A stretch of 52,852 nucleotides of DNA from Isotricha intestinalis (GCA_023807065.1 JAJJLU010003559.1:1-52852); one strand, 5' to 3'; numbered from the stretch's first letter, positions 21,401-29,366 are shown. Notes: generated from the sequence alone by a model not told the origin. Made by a program: numbers and translations.

Positions 21401-22059
21401 TAAAAGTAAAAAATACTCTTGGTGAAATATTTATGCAAAATTTATTCCAATTAAATCCAATCTTCTCTTCTTTTAGACCTAATATTTTATCTGGAATGAT
21501 ATTTAAATTTTCTTTGTTTATTTTAAATATATTTTTAATCTGTTTTTCGAATGCATATTTTTATTCTGAAGATTTATTTGAAAAAAGAATAGAATTATTT
21601 GTTAATAAATATTCTGTCCAAAGTTTCCTTTATCCATTTTCTCATGAATTAGTCAAAATTATTATTTCTAGTATTATTCCATTACCAATTGTTTTTTTTA
21701 TTAATTTTATTATTCTTACAAAATATGAAACAAAAAATACTTTAGCTGATGCTATTTCAGGAACAAGTTTAGAATTGGAAAGAAAAGATATTGCAAAAGA
21801 TTTTAAAAATAAAATTAGGATAAGAAAAATTTTTGCATACATTATCATATATTCTTTATCTATTTTTTCTATTGGTTATTCTATTCTTTTTTGCAGTTAT
21901 TATCAAAGAACTCGAGATTGCTATATTTTTTCTGTTATTTGGAGTCTTATCATTTGGTTTATTTTAAATCTTATTTATATTGGGATTGTATCCAAATTTC
22001 AAAATAAAGGAAATGAAAGCAAAGTTTATTATTTAAAAAGATTAAATATGTTTAATTAA
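12457..22059 (+). CDS. Giant secreted/membrane protein with EGF module and multi-pass tail
   Basis: This 3200-residue ORF opens with a signal peptide. About 2500 residues of beta-rich, Asn/Ser/Thr-rich ectodomain follow, with recurring short units and a great many N-glycosylation sequons, suggestive of repeated Ig/PKD-like domains, though I cannot assign the family. An EGF-like domain lies at about 2515-2578, ending CNCKKNYSGLYCEY. A further extracellular region (about 2580-2900) contains a Cys module (CYSQNN to NCKYQK to FECED) resembling that of the gene at 10-3984. TM helices lie near 2908-2940, 3020-3040, 3065-3090, 3128-3148 and 3158-3180; the last four form a tail like that of the first gene, with an acidic cytoplasmic loop (about 2945-2985). 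Seen: signal peptide, EGF, about five TM helices. Inferred: adhesive surface receptor-like protein. The ORF is intact. Confidence 0.85.
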   Translation: MELFLIFLYLKLIVYVHSFRNGFIRDLNYESTDINIDLNQKTTNKLFLCNINSICTNNFTVSGCINSSESNLCTLKESNKYICSIKGTHSKTELKFIMNEPENETYYLNIYLISYPVNNKNCLLDGKNNQSITLNFPDSSISPSNLSLSFGNYNLDCKTTLQQNDYDCYFILNNDSIIKTLSANFLNVNNTFGDKVENLKFEYFFFSLPTISDFYYTNKNSQIFYLNFFKTPYFLTNYSIQIGNIKKNIQSNSQCNMDLSSLNDQVYSVILVSLCNNEFNIGNIRVIKDLKINISPIHIERKKQQNINIFFLIDNFYLENKTKIKINDNVFTINSNNSNYYFTTNNNLSEGTYNISIYRNNNEFNTVEKLFVHEPEKCILNNDIIAFNSTEISRNITFEFSCLLQEAFINVKGEFEKLKCENKSTTSCNYEIDAFSSIINVKIITWTEKIIPVKIIKYSFDKECTDDIEKPIHFIIEHPKIFENENFKLEINEKKNYSHTEKTSFLTKFKFSNAIEIENITIIYSEKRITQFKQKISISNLSITEYFPSFISPYFTINTLIIFVNSSKKMKTHLIKLKSYDREIFSENLNCINSSNKNYICTLENYDFKGIKIGKYSLYLNDNCKNERLVGFINVEIFEIQSNGYFQMNNNTNISLGYKTNSDYFKGKGQYFININDINKPITINNDKITFQNFDVNESIYDIVINYTYNNYSYKYNTNSTILLFKNHVEIGELDDIFVNENIPTYKIQFNKNIFEKQIISATFNNCYLGVIYNNYILFFINQRFTEEKRLPIHITLFNNTIMNYTVNVKLKEFFFENALNFIDIKNSSIILLFDNFNDNDKFYQNNQTINCSKLDSKKIICKINNSSNSICYHNTNCKEAGIYFYDLNSIQKCNEGIQILEFSITTNNFTFILKNLETNNTSNFILNNNKYQINLNGIESGNYSIIVNNFTKIGESFEIFQKIYSKKDNISVNINTKIITFDLKFDKYISNKLMKFYLGNKVESKICFFENEFIICQFDLKSLETKTYNVSYKNFCSENSIPINLSVIIEDDVIIKHKIEYISKNWIVPIIGNYDMKVKYLNSDSMKINSISLIDSNKNEYSGYNITKNDGYIDFILQINDSNISNVFYIKTQYTENEFIFTEISDNPYYIVISENVNFTLNRHYFLKTNINQELNVSYKTDIKIENIYLFQSNIYYNFQDRKININNFTPLEGTYNLSFDICNNCPKHFDLNNKIVIHSNQNDFFQEIEMKNCLYYKKFDYIIKINKKDDNIDLEQLQVLLKSDGDSIVLEQKENQIYTTEEGKITSNTNFSLEIQENNTYPIFSSNIKFTDFSIKSFFYISKGIPFSNAYCNLDYLNISLGNYNLTYKYYDEIKQEFYYNYSDIKFGTYELNVINFNISKKIFASNDLENSKFILNYGELSNETNNTIYLVNQDYYLENLKTIFYYLRPNKKDLNNTEIIFNNNRAYFILKPIKKNEAYIITTIISKDNVSKQLIEENIVGYYFFISSPNILIENNTKEFKDISLNFRNSQNASNANITVDVDDIKIGDCKVLNEMVFCNILLDKTKAKEAKIKVNENYYDSLFISTYHFDKDSICQTNYTNQTLLKDIKIFFNPAKNYKNITIKYDSINLTQKDGAFILEKSQISKDINFFDFFIEGNFVKKAIDVIKFYDIMNVSNPDEKIVIYKKISENYKNITFDFFDNSTEYKYYLYKDNHSIPVEAKKTTEDKKLEFKFNLFNISQSDKDYLEEINEISLVYKDKCDKYVELRKINLETNEIKFKIGRQFLSPITTYEAKIIVYGNKSNDVKISLNYSGGKIEMSKNEGTNQTEFIYTFNNDSLSAIYNTNCSLFENIITCDYFFYFSNKDLIEINETSTYNCFFNINEVKIILVGASFQVNFDNVYVYFIDNNDNIYNFERNEEKYSLNTSNLSLGKTYTLQIYEGEFSKNNLINVIPNYTYINVSIPDFFFIGNLSFEMDCEAKVIELTDDNDIIYDCYYENNTYECNDENISYGFYNFKLDNIRKKIFISKYLYFLDNDDLSYLFKNNTFNITLEEYYIPLIINFSIYKDQDIYGTYTREGENEFKFITYVPENKISFYLDIQNEYNYYLKEIYDDYNSSTIEYKLTEDKFSIETELNHDYVNKNKNISNLTIYFKVNHEYKSPEDLNSIVVYDSKEQNQTNISVYFEKDKESEGKVYYNISVKYEPLNLKIEYKSEHKGINNSDTITIHRYLMDTWICESITKKRVNLSIFNLDNKYPNISENDEDVNFAEKEKIAKYSFLINKSKNNISIEMDNELYDLNLENEKKYVTNNIKDLDNILDLEIGRIYQNFTIEFIHKNISESDIYKNQIFFKNINTSELIQIENYKINNGNLDIIFNISKAFSSKHVYSFFYINLCGELIASNNFAIKDPLFKLNEVNGTLVLGRKEEELFLNFTQEILEPNQLQISIIDQNEKIINSSECFNGLNKLIICQFNLELSNKNEIQYKLSQYTYMNKSYSYNQSIEVISKPNCSEGLLYDEINNCVLPEEENITVDLKKQYNFCKNGKGYCEKDLNNNYICNCKKNYSGLYCEYTADKDLNGEDFENTISNLNESLKNNSYSKIENLVLIKKIIYTIEKGNFIETQKLINALDKYKILYQTIPNYYNNTVDTKYIIYPFDFVLYLMKNFHDFKELDNIILLLNKLVNLEYHNTSKLDNQKKISNLTKFIYSFYNNKDDYYPRFDLKNNKINFVKLVIPRNYEEKNNQSERIYITKKLSSISMRNLENKEKPHIYFSVDSLIDEKLLEIYFKYSKFNITDIFKSNLDFFKSCYSQNNKEIPLDFPFIFRQNIFSNKTISPNIKNCKYQKIINVTKEKNYEIEFECEDLKDLEEGFYFYIKEEKIKINEEYFQCIKKSDIFFDFKNPMLILLLIILILYIIYIIMIQIIFDLILIGIHNDGLDQSQKKIPESTEMSSAINEEDFDEEENVKVRQTRATYIELKVKNTLGEIFMQNLFQLNPIFSSFRPNILSGMIFKFSLFILNIFLICFSNAYFYSEDLFEKRIELFVNKYSVQSFLYPFSHELVKIIISSIIPLPIVFFINFIILTKYETKNTLADAISGTSLELERKDIAKDFKNKIRIRKIFAYIIIYSLSIFSIGYSILFCSYYQRTRDCYIFSVIWSLIIWFILNLIYIGIVSKFQNKGNESKVYYLKRLNMFN

Positions 22060-22130
22060 AGTAATATATAAATTTTAAAAAATAATTTTCAATATGAATA
22101 AAAAATAAAAAACTTTAAAAAATTTTTGAG

Positions 22131-23552
22131 TTAAATTAAATAATCTTTTAAATTAGTTCCATTTTTTAAAAAATGGGTATTATAATATCTTTTCAACTTT
22201 GGATGTAAAGGCAAAAATTTACTTTTTAAATCTTCAGTAACATACAAATTACTATAATTATTATAACTGAAATACCATTGAAAATAATCATAAAAATTTT
22301 TTCTTGTTTGAATCCAAATTTTACATAGGAAATAATAATAATATTCATAAGCGACTTTAATATTAGGATTAATTAAAACTTTTTGAAATCCATTTAAATA
22401 CAAATCACTATTCATTAAAGTACATTCACTAGTATCTTCTTTACTACTATTTCTAAAATAAATCATTTTATTTTTGAAAGGAAGAGCTTTCATAGAAACC
22501 ATACCATTCCAACAAGAAAATACTCTTATAATTTCATCATTAACAATAGCATCACTAGAGATTTTATCATAAAAATATGGATATTCATTTTTAAAATGAT
22601 TTCCTGATAAATCAATTGATACCCACACATCATAAAAACAATGAATAAAATCTAATGGACATACTACATCATAATCTCTTTTATTTGTGGATATTAATTT
22701 TATTACGTCTTGATAATTATATATTATATCATTTAAAAATATTATTCTTGTTTTGTTAAAGTTTATATTAGGAATTTCATATAAATATTCTAATGCTTTA
22801 TTTCGGATTTCTGATAAAAATTCTATTCTTTTTTTACCTTTTTTCTCTATTATATGGGTTGTTACTATTTTATTTGGAATTTTTTTCTCTTCTAAATATT
22901 CATGAAAATTATTTAAGTAAAATGCTGTTTTGTCTTTTGAATCTCCATTTTCAAAAATACTAATATATACATTATTGATTCCTAAATAAAATATTAGTTT
23001 TTTTAATTCTCTTATCCATTGAGGAAGAATATTTTCATTGTTAAATAAATTTGCACATATAAAATATTTTTCTTCTTTATCTATAAAGTGGCTTTTCGGG
23101 TAAAAATATATGAAAAGAATATCATCGAAGAAAACAGTGAAAATTCTTAATAAACATATAAGAAAAAAGCAAAAAAAAAGTTGATAACCATGGTTTTTGA
23201 AATAAGTAAATAATTTAAAAAAATAATTAAATTCTTCTTTTTCCTCATCTGATAAAGTCACATATCTGATGATATTGTAATATAATAAACAACGAATTAA
23301 TCTTCTACAAGGGAAATAAATTGTTATTGCTAAAATAAAAGGATTATTATCTAATATAAGGAAATATCCTAATGAATATGAGAAAATTATTATTATTATA
23401 TTTTTTGGGTTTTTATATATACCTATTGGTAAACGAAGTAAACTATAGAAAAATAAATAATATGAAAATAATCTAAATCTTATTGTTATTGTAAAATAAA
23501 AAAATGTTATTAATATGTTTATGTGCCAATGTTTTATTTCAGATAATTTCAT
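22131..23552 (-). CDS. CAP59-type (alpha-1,3-mannosyltransferase CMT1-like) glycosyltransferase
   Basis: The 473-residue protein has several N-terminal hydrophobic segments (to about 150) and a catalytic-type domain from about 160. Motifs match the fungal CAP59/CMT1 mannosyltransferase family: ISIFENGDSKDKT (197-209), IFLNDIIY (281-288), DYDVVCPLDF (293-302), FYDVWVSID (306-314), FSCWNGMVS (345-353), and SEC near 375 followed by DLYLNG. Known for the family: transfer of mannose in capsule or surface glycan synthesis, in the Golgi membrane with a luminal domain. The acidic residues of NGD and LND are the plausible nucleotide-sugar/metal ligands. More membrane segments are present than in fungal members, which usually have one. 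The gene converges on the 3200-residue gene with a 71-bp gap. The donor and acceptor are not deducible. Confidence 0.85.
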   Translation of the reverse strand: MKLSEIKHWHINILITFFYFTITIRFRLFSYYLFFYSLLRLPIGIYKNPKNIIIIIFSYSLGYFLILDNNPFILAITIYFPCRRLIRCLLYYNIIRYVTLSDEEKEEFNYFFKLFTYFKNHGYQLFFCFFLICLLRIFTVFFDDILFIYFYPKSHFIDKEEKYFICANLFNNENILPQWIRELKKLIFYLGINNVYISIFENGDSKDKTAFYLNNFHEYLEEKKIPNKIVTTHIIEKKGKKRIEFLSEIRNKALEYLYEIPNINFNKTRIIFLNDIIYNYQDVIKLISTNKRDYDVVCPLDFIHCFYDVWVSIDLSGNHFKNEYPYFYDKISSDAIVNDEIIRVFSCWNGMVSMKALPFKNKMIYFRNSSKEDTSECTLMNSDLYLNGFQKVLINPNIKVAYEYYYYFLCKIWIQTRKNFYDYFQWYFSYNNYSNLYVTEDLKSKFLPLHPKLKRYYNTHFLKNGTNLKDYLI

Positions 23553-23896
23553 TTTTTTTATTATTTTTTTAGATAAATTTATTTATAATGTCCCTAAACA
23601 ATTCCCTTCTGATTTTAAATGATAACAAAAAAATAATTAATTTTTTATTTGAATTGTAATTAATAATAAAACAAAATATTATATATTGAAAATTCATTTA
23701 ATTTTAAAAAAGAAATAAAAACAATAATAAAATTTTTTTAATTTTTCTCATTTGAAATATTTTTATTTTATTCATTATACACAAAATATTCTCCTTTTTA
23801 ATAAAATTAAATTAAAAAATATTTAAAATAAAATTAAATATGAAAAAATGATTTTTTATTATTTTAAAAAACAATTAAAAATATTTTTCATTGACT
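23553..23896. other. Intergenic, no gene seen
   Basis: This 344-bp spacer lies between the glycosyltransferase start and the NAA15 stop, both on the minus strand. It consists of A/T runs. No ORF of note, repeat or RNA-like element was seen. Confidence 0.6.
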
Positions 23897-26290
23897 TTAA
23901 AATTTTTTATCTTCATAAAAAGTTAAATTTTCTTCTCCAAAATCAATTCCGATAAGTTGCATTTTTTCTTGCATTTTTTCATTTAATTTTTTTAATCCAT
24001 CATCATCTAAATATAAAGAAGCAAAAGTAATTAATTCAGAAATAATTTTTCCTTTGGTTTTTCTTAAAACATTTTTATCTTCAACATCTATAATATTATT
24101 AATAAATTGTTCATCATGAATAATTTCTCCCATTTTTTTTTCAAAATAAATTTTTTCTTTTAAATACTCTATTTTATTATTATTTTCCCATTCAGAGTAA
24201 TTTTCCTTTTTAGCTTCTTCTATTTTTTCATTATATTCATCAGGAAATTTTTTATCTGAAATATATTCTTTGAAAATTTTTAATGAAATAACATAATAGA
24301 AATTATTTTTATATTTAGAAAGATAAAATAAACTTTTTAACGCCATTAAAATTTTTTCTTTTTTTAAAAAATATTTCACACAAGCAAAATGAGCAAATTT
24401 ATTTTCTGTTATATTTTGTAATTTTTTAAGCATACCATATAAATCATTTTCAATATCATTTAATAAATCTTTAACAGAAGTAAATTTATATTTATTAAAA
24501 GAAGATTTCTTTTTCATTTCTTCAAATTCTTCAGTTAAATTTTTTTCAATATTTTCTTTATTAAAATCAACATAATTATAAATATAATCTAATTTTTGAA
24601 TAGTATCATAAACATATTTATTTTTACTTATTGTATCAAGATAATGAATTGTTCTATATAAATCAGTAATCATATATCTTCTTAAACAAAAATTATAAAA
24701 ATCAGCTTGATCAGAAACAATGGAAGTGAAAGTTCCAAGAATACTTTTGAATAAAAAATGAGAATTAATAATTTGTTTTTTTTGAAGATAACTTTTTCCA
24801 CATTCATATTCATACCATAAACATTGAAAATAATCAACATTTTCTTCTATTAAAGGATCTTTTACAAATTCATTCATTATATTTAAACTTTCTTCAACAT
24901 TACATAATCTACAATTAATTTTAGCATATTTAGCATTTAAATATCTATCTCCAAAATCTAAATTTCTTGCTTTATCATATGATAATAAACATAAATTTAA
25001 CATATATGAATGTTTAAAAATTTTTGATTTTAACATATAAAATTCAACAACACTTTTTGTTATTTCTATTGCTTTATTTATATAATTTAATGATTTTTCA
25101 TTTTCTCCTAAAAATAAATAATGATCACTTAAATAAAAATAAACCCATGATATATTTGCACTATTGTTTAATTTTTCAGTTACTTTATTTTTTGATTCTA
25201 TATTGTTTAAATATAATGTTAATATTTCTTCTATTATTTTTATTTTATATGGTTGAAGTTGATATATAAATTTTACATTTTTAAAAAATGATGGTATTGT
25301 TATTTCTATTTGTTTTAAAAAGTATTCTTCAAATAATTGTTTAAAAGTTTCTCCAGTCGAAAAAGCAAGTTCTAATTTTTGAATAATTTTACTTTTCGGA
25401 TTTTTTGGTTTTAAATCAGAAATTAAAATATTATATAATTTATTAATAAATTCATTATCTTCAGTTAATGATAATAAATCATCATATTTTTCAGGTTTAA
25501 ATTTATCATCATTAATTTGAATAATAAAATACCAAATATAATAATTAATATTTTCTGAATTTATCAAAAGAACTTTTTTACAATAATCAAAAGCAATTTT
25601 ATAATTTTTACAGAGCAAAGCATTTTTAACAATATTTTCATAAAGAGTGATTTTATCAATAAAACTGTCTTTAAAATGAATTAAATAATCCATAGCTTCT
25701 ACAAAATGTTTTTGTTTATTTTTAAGTAAAGAGATGAAAACTTTAATTTCATGAATTTCTTGTGTCTTCAAATTTCCAAAATTCATTTTTTCAACAGATT
25801 CAAGAGCAGAAATAGCACTTTGGAAATTTCCAATTAAACTATTAGAAAAAGCAAAAGTAACCCAATTTAACATTAAACCTGGTCTACATTCAATAGCTTT
25901 TCTAGAAGAATCAACAAAAGAATTTAATTGCCTTAAATATAATTGAAGATATGATAAATCTCTTATAACAATATAATTTGATGAATCATTTTTATTTGCT
26001 TGAAGATAACATTTTAATGCTTGAGAATAATTTCCATCTTCCTTTAAAAATAAAGCGTAAAAATGCCATGCTATTGAACTTTTCATATTTAATTTTAATG
26101 CTGAGTTTATACACTTTTTTCCCTCCTCTTTTTCATTCAAATAATACATTGATAATCCTTTTAAACTTAAAGCTCTCTCGTCTTTTGGATTTTTTTCGTG
26201 TATTTTTGAACAGGCTTCTTTACATTTTTGGTATTCTTTGTTATCAAATAATCTTAATGCCTCTTGAAAACGGTCTTTTGGCTGAGACAT
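23897..26290 (-). CDS. NAA15: NatA N-terminal acetyltransferase auxiliary subunit NAA15 (TPR protein)
   Basis: This 797-residue, almost all-helical protein is made of TPR-like repeats. The N-terminus follows the NAA15/NARG1 pattern closely: RFQEALRLFDNKEYQKCKEAC, then ALSLKGLSMYYL, SSIAWHFYALFLKEDGNY, QALKCYLQANKND and IVIRDLSYLQLYLR (about residues 7-115), followed by RPGLMLNWVTFAF. Known: NAA15 anchors the catalytic NAA10 subunit to the ribosome, and NatA acetylates nascent chains starting with Ala, Ser, Thr, Gly or Cys. The length is close to the usual 850 or so residues, and the C-terminal part holds Lys/Glu-rich helices as in homologues. It is divergent from the small membrane protein at 26376. 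Confidence in family assignment is high; no catalytic site is expected in this subunit. Confidence 0.9.
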   Translation of the reverse strand: MSQPKDRFQEALRLFDNKEYQKCKEACSKIHEKNPKDERALSLKGLSMYYLNEKEEGKKCINSALKLNMKSSIAWHFYALFLKEDGNYSQALKCYLQANKNDSSNYIVIRDLSYLQLYLRQLNSFVDSSRKAIECRPGLMLNWVTFAFSNSLIGNFQSAISALESVEKMNFGNLKTQEIHEIKVFISLLKNKQKHFVEAMDYLIHFKDSFIDKITLYENIVKNALLCKNYKIAFDYCKKVLLINSENINYYIWYFIIQINDDKFKPEKYDDLLSLTEDNEFINKLYNILISDLKPKNPKSKIIQKLELAFSTGETFKQLFEEYFLKQIEITIPSFFKNVKFIYQLQPYKIKIIEEILTLYLNNIESKNKVTEKLNNSANISWVYFYLSDHYLFLGENEKSLNYINKAIEITKSVVEFYMLKSKIFKHSYMLNLCLLSYDKARNLDFGDRYLNAKYAKINCRLCNVEESLNIMNEFVKDPLIEENVDYFQCLWYEYECGKSYLQKKQIINSHFLFKSILGTFTSIVSDQADFYNFCLRRYMITDLYRTIHYLDTISKNKYVYDTIQKLDYIYNYVDFNKENIEKNLTEEFEEMKKKSSFNKYKFTSVKDLLNDIENDLYGMLKKLQNITENKFAHFACVKYFLKKEKILMALKSLFYLSKYKNNFYYVISLKIFKEYISDKKFPDEYNEKIEEAKKENYSEWENNNKIEYLKEKIYFEKKMGEIIHDEQFINNIIDVEDKNVLRKTKGKIISELITFASLYLDDDGLKKLNEKMQEKMQLIGIDFGEENLTFYEDKKF

Positions 26291-26375
26291 ATCAGAAAAT
26301 AAATGTATTATTTTTTTATTTTTTTTTTCAAATATAATTATTTTTTTTTGGGGAGATTAATTTTTTTTTGTAAAG
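26291..26375. promoter_or_regulatory. Compact divergent promoter region
   Basis: This 85-bp gap lies between the start codons of the NAA15 gene (-) and the gene at 26376 (+). It holds long T runs and a GGGGAG step that is unusual in this T-rich setting. It must contain both promoters. Confidence 0.4.
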
Positions 26376-26942
26376 ATGGGGAATGATTGTTGTAAAAAGG
26401 AAATTAATTTAACTGATGAAGGAGAAAAATTAAAGAAAATTTTGATTATTTGCTTTTTTATTGATTTAATTTTTTTATTTATTAGAATTTTTTGTGGAAG
26501 ATTCGATGGAATATTTTTCACTGTAATAGAATTATTAATTTTTATAATGACATTTATTACTTGTAATTATCATACTGCTGCTTTTTTAATTTTTTTCACT
26601 CTATTTGATATATTTTATATTATATTATTTCTTGGGCAAAGATTACAAAATAAAATTCAAAAAGTAGATGATACTTATTTAGAGAAAAAAATACATAAAA
26701 TAGGAGTTTTTATTGAGATTTTTTTTTTAATTTTTTTAATATTTTTAATTTACTTTTCTTTTAAAGCCTATAAAGAATTTAAAGCAATTGCATTTGGACA
26801 AAAAGAAAATGAATATCAACCAATATTAAAGAATGAAAATATCCAAATTGATTATAATAATATTAATAACAATAACAACAATAATAATAATAATAATTTT
26901 GTTCCTTTTTCTGGACAAGGTTATGTTGTAGGAGGAAATTAA
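26376..26942 (+). CDS. Small four-TM membrane protein with MGxxCC lipid-anchor start
   Basis: The 188-residue product begins MGNDCCKKE, a start fitting N-myristoylation of Gly2 with palmitoylation of Cys5/Cys6. Four hydrophobic segments follow (about 22-43, 46-66, 68-90 and 108-130), then a cytoplasmic tail with a poly-Asn run (about 160-173) encoded by AAT/AAC repeats, ending FSGQGYVVGGN. The four-helix layout is reminiscent of small MARVEL/tetraspan proteins, but no diagnostic motif is present and I do not recognise the family. Myristoylation of a polytopic protein is uncommon, so Gly2 modification is inference only. The 3' end faces the next gene with only 24 bp between stop codons. Confidence 0.7.
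   Translation: MGNDCCKKEINLTDEGEKLKKILIICFFIDLIFLFIRIFCGRFDGIFFTVIELLIFIMTFITCNYHTAAFLIFFTLFDIFYIILFLGQRLQNKIQKVDDTYLEKKIHKIGVFIEIFFLIFLIFLIYFSFKAYKEFKAIAFGQKENEYQPILKNENIQIDYNNINNNNNNNNNNNFVPFSGQGYVVGGN
26876..26899 (+). repeat. AAT/AAC trinucleotide tract coding poly-Asn
   Basis: A run of Asn codons in the tail of the gene at 26376, typical of the slippage-prone Asn tracts found in many proteins of this window. Confidence 0.7.
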
Positions 26943-26966
26943 ATAAATAAATATTATTATTAAATA
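26943..26966. terminator. 24-bp gap between convergent stop codons
   Basis: The stop codons of the genes at 26376 (+) and 26967 (-) are only 24 bp apart, so the 3' untranslated regions and cleavage sites of the two transcripts must overlap each other's genes. AATAAA-like strings occur but are not distinctive at this base composition. Confidence 0.4.
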
Positions 26967-27773
26967 TTATATTTTAAATAAATGATTATTTATAATTTTC
27001 ATTTTAATATTTCTAAAAAGAGTATCAATCATAAATGTAAAAACACCATATAAAGTTCCTCTGATAAATAAATTATCAGATAATTTTCTACAAATTTTGT
27101 GGATAAATTGATAAATAATAATAGTTAATAATAGAAAAATAGTATTGATAATTCCATTTTTAACATCATTTTCATAAAATTCTAAAGCTATTGAAAAAAT
27201 AGTAAAACCATATTGTCCTATTTGTTTATAAATACCTTTTAAATAATAAAATATTATTTTAACTAAAGAATTTATTCCAATTGATTTTGAAATTTTCAAA
27301 ACATATTTTTTATAATCTTTTTCAATTAAATATTTATAATATTTAAGAGAAGATCTTACTCCAATTCCAATAGCATTTTCTAATAAAATTTCAAATAAAT
27401 TTATTTGTATAAATTCTTCTCTTTTCATTTTTTTATTATCTTTATTTTTACTTTCTTCTTTTTTTTCTTCTTCAATTATCTTTTCTTCTTTATTTTCTTC
27501 TTTTTTATGTTTTGGTTTTTCATACATTAACATTTCATCTTCTTTATCAATAATTTTTCTTCTTTTATTTGATTTTAACATTGAATCAGCTAATGGAGCA
27601 GCATCAAAAGTTTCTGTTGTTATTGGAGGAGGAGCAGGTTGATTGTCAAAATTTAATTTAAATGATTTTGTTGTCGCATTTAATGATAGATTTATTTTTT
27701 CTTTATCTAAATCTAATGATAATATTGCTGGAAGTAATATTATGAAATTTAATATAATATTTAATTCCTTCAT
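26967..27773 (-). CDS. Secretory-pathway membrane protein of unknown function
   Basis: The 268-residue product has a hydrophobic N-terminal signal (about 4-19) and a short lumenal region containing PAPPP. A Lys/Glu-rich stretch (about 68-120) looks like a charged coiled coil. The C-terminal half has about three hydrophobic segments (near 155-180, 190-225 and 240-260) without a recognisable motif. It is probably an ER or endomembrane protein; I do not recognise the family. It is followed on the same strand by no close neighbour and converges with the gene at 26376. Confidence 0.65.
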   Translation of the reverse strand: MKELNIILNFIILLPAILSLDLDKEKINLSLNATTKSFKLNFDNQPAPPPITTETFDAAPLADSMLKSNKRRKIIDKEDEMLMYEKPKHKKEENKEEKIIEEEKKEESKNKDNKKMKREEFIQINLFEILLENAIGIGVRSSLKYYKYLIEKDYKKYVLKISKSIGINSLVKIIFYYLKGIYKQIGQYGFTIFSIALEFYENDVKNGIINTIFLLLTIIIYQFIHKICRKLSDNLFIRGTLYGVFTFMIDTLFRNIKMKIINNHLFKI

Positions 27774-27872
27774 TTTAAAATCAAAATAATTTTTAATTAT
27801 AATTAAAAATTTTTTGTGAAATAAAAATAAAAAAATAAAATTTTATATAATTATTTGTTTTAAGAATTTTGT

Positions 27873-29366
27873 TTATTTTCTTGATGCATATATTAATATA
27901 TTTCTTGTAGATATATTTTCATTGAATATTTTAACTAATTTTACATTTTCAATACCATTTTCAATTAAATATATTATCCTATCTAAAGCAATAATATATT
28001 CAATTAATTTGGCAAATTTCATTCTTATCATATTAACACTCCAAAGAATTTTTTCTTTTCCTTTTTGTTCATTAATAAACTTTTCTAAAAGAGAATCTAA
28101 ATTTTTAAGTAATTCATTTTTTTTTTGAATAACAGAATTGTTTTGATTTTTATCAAATTCATGAAAAAATTTAAGCAAATAATCTTTAAAAGATTCATTT
28201 TCCTTTAAATCGATTTTTCCAAAAGCATAAGTAAAAGATAATTCTTGAATAAATTCTTCAAAGAAAGCTTGTAATAAAGTTCTAAAATAAAATTTTTTAT
28301 ACATAATAGAATTAATATCTTCAGTTTCAGTATTATTTTGCATAGCAGAATTTCTTGCAGTTCTAGTTAAAAATAAATAAGGATATACATTAACAATATA
28401 TTTACTTAAAGGATATCCAATTTCATTAAAATTATAATTAAAAACACAAGTTTTTTCTAAAAAATCTCCTTTTGCAGTAAAACCTACTGTATCATAATAA
28501 TTTTGAAACAATTTTAAATTTTTTGATTGAGGAGTTATATATTCAGTTAATAAATTCATACAACAACTTACTATTGTTAAATGAGAAAAACAATCATATT
28601 TAATAAATACTTTTAAAGTATCAGAAGTTAAATTTCCACATGAATGTAAACCGAATAAAAAAATATTTTTTTCTTTTTTTTTCTTTGAAATTAATATTTC
28701 TTTTATTTTCTCATCATAAAATTTTTGAAAATTATTTAATGTAACTATACTATATAAAACATAGAAATTATCTTTGTTGTTAATTGAATTTGTTTTTTTT
28801 ATTAAATTTTCTTTCATATCAATTCCTATATATAAACAATTTTTATTATGATTTAATAAAGTTTCTGTTAAATAAGATTTTCCGCATCCCATTTCTAATA
28901 AAGTTTCAATTTTTTCATTTGATATTGTTTCTATAAAATTTGATAATTGCTCTACTTCATGTTCTTTTTTTACCTTAAAAATACTTTTTTTACTCTTTCC
29001 CATATTTAATGGAATTTGAAATGAATCTACTCCTTTATTTTTTTCTATTGAAGAATCATTTAATAATATATTTAATTCTTTTGTTAATGATACATATAAA
29101 TTTCTTTCATCTTCTTTTTCTAATATTGGAGTTTTTAATAATTTATTAAAGTCATATTTGTTTTTTTCTAATATTTCTATTGTATCATTTATTAATTTGT
29201 CTTTTGATAATTCTTCATAAATTTTTTTTTTGAAAACATTGTTTAAGTTAATTAAAAATAAATGCTGAAGTTTATTATATAATTCTATCATTTTATCTAA
29301 AAGAATATAAAATTTTTGTAAATCTTTTTTAATATTTAATGGGAATTTTTCACTTCTTTTTTCCAT
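27873..29366 (-). CDS. METTL25/RRNAD1-family methyltransferase-like protein
   Basis: The 497-residue protein has a helical N-terminal region, then the family hallmark of a Lys-rich KKEHEVEQLS (133-142) just before the SAM-binding motif I, LLEMGCGKSYLTE (156-168). Motif II carries an acidic residue in YIGIDMKEN. The family's GLHSCGNLTSD (239-249), SCCMNLL (267-273) and a C-terminal region with Tyr/Arg-rich segments follow. This order matches METTL25/RRNAD1 proteins of animals, fungi and protists. Known: Rossmann-fold methyltransferases, with RNA a suspected substrate for the family; the substrate here is not established. The glycine-rich loop and acidic residue are kept, so SAM binding is plausible. 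Confidence 0.85.
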   Translation of the reverse strand: MEKRSEKFPLNIKKDLQKFYILLDKMIELYNKLQHLFLINLNNVFKKKIYEELSKDKLINDTIEILEKNKYDFNKLLKTPILEKEDERNLYVSLTKELNILLNDSSIEKNKGVDSFQIPLNMGKSKKSIFKVKKEHEVEQLSNFIETISNEKIETLLEMGCGKSYLTETLLNHNKNCLYIGIDMKENLIKKTNSINNKDNFYVLYSIVTLNNFQKFYDEKIKEILISKKKKEKNIFLFGLHSCGNLTSDTLKVFIKYDCFSHLTIVSCCMNLLTEYITPQSKNLKLFQNYYDTVGFTAKGDFLEKTCVFNYNFNEIGYPLSKYIVNVYPYLFLTRTARNSAMQNNTETEDINSIMYKKFYFRTLLQAFFEEFIQELSFTYAFGKIDLKENESFKDYLLKFFHEFDKNQNNSVIQKKNELLKNLDSLLEKFINEQKGKEKILWSVNMIRMKFAKLIEYIIALDRIIYLIENGIENVKLVKIFNENISTRNILIYASRK

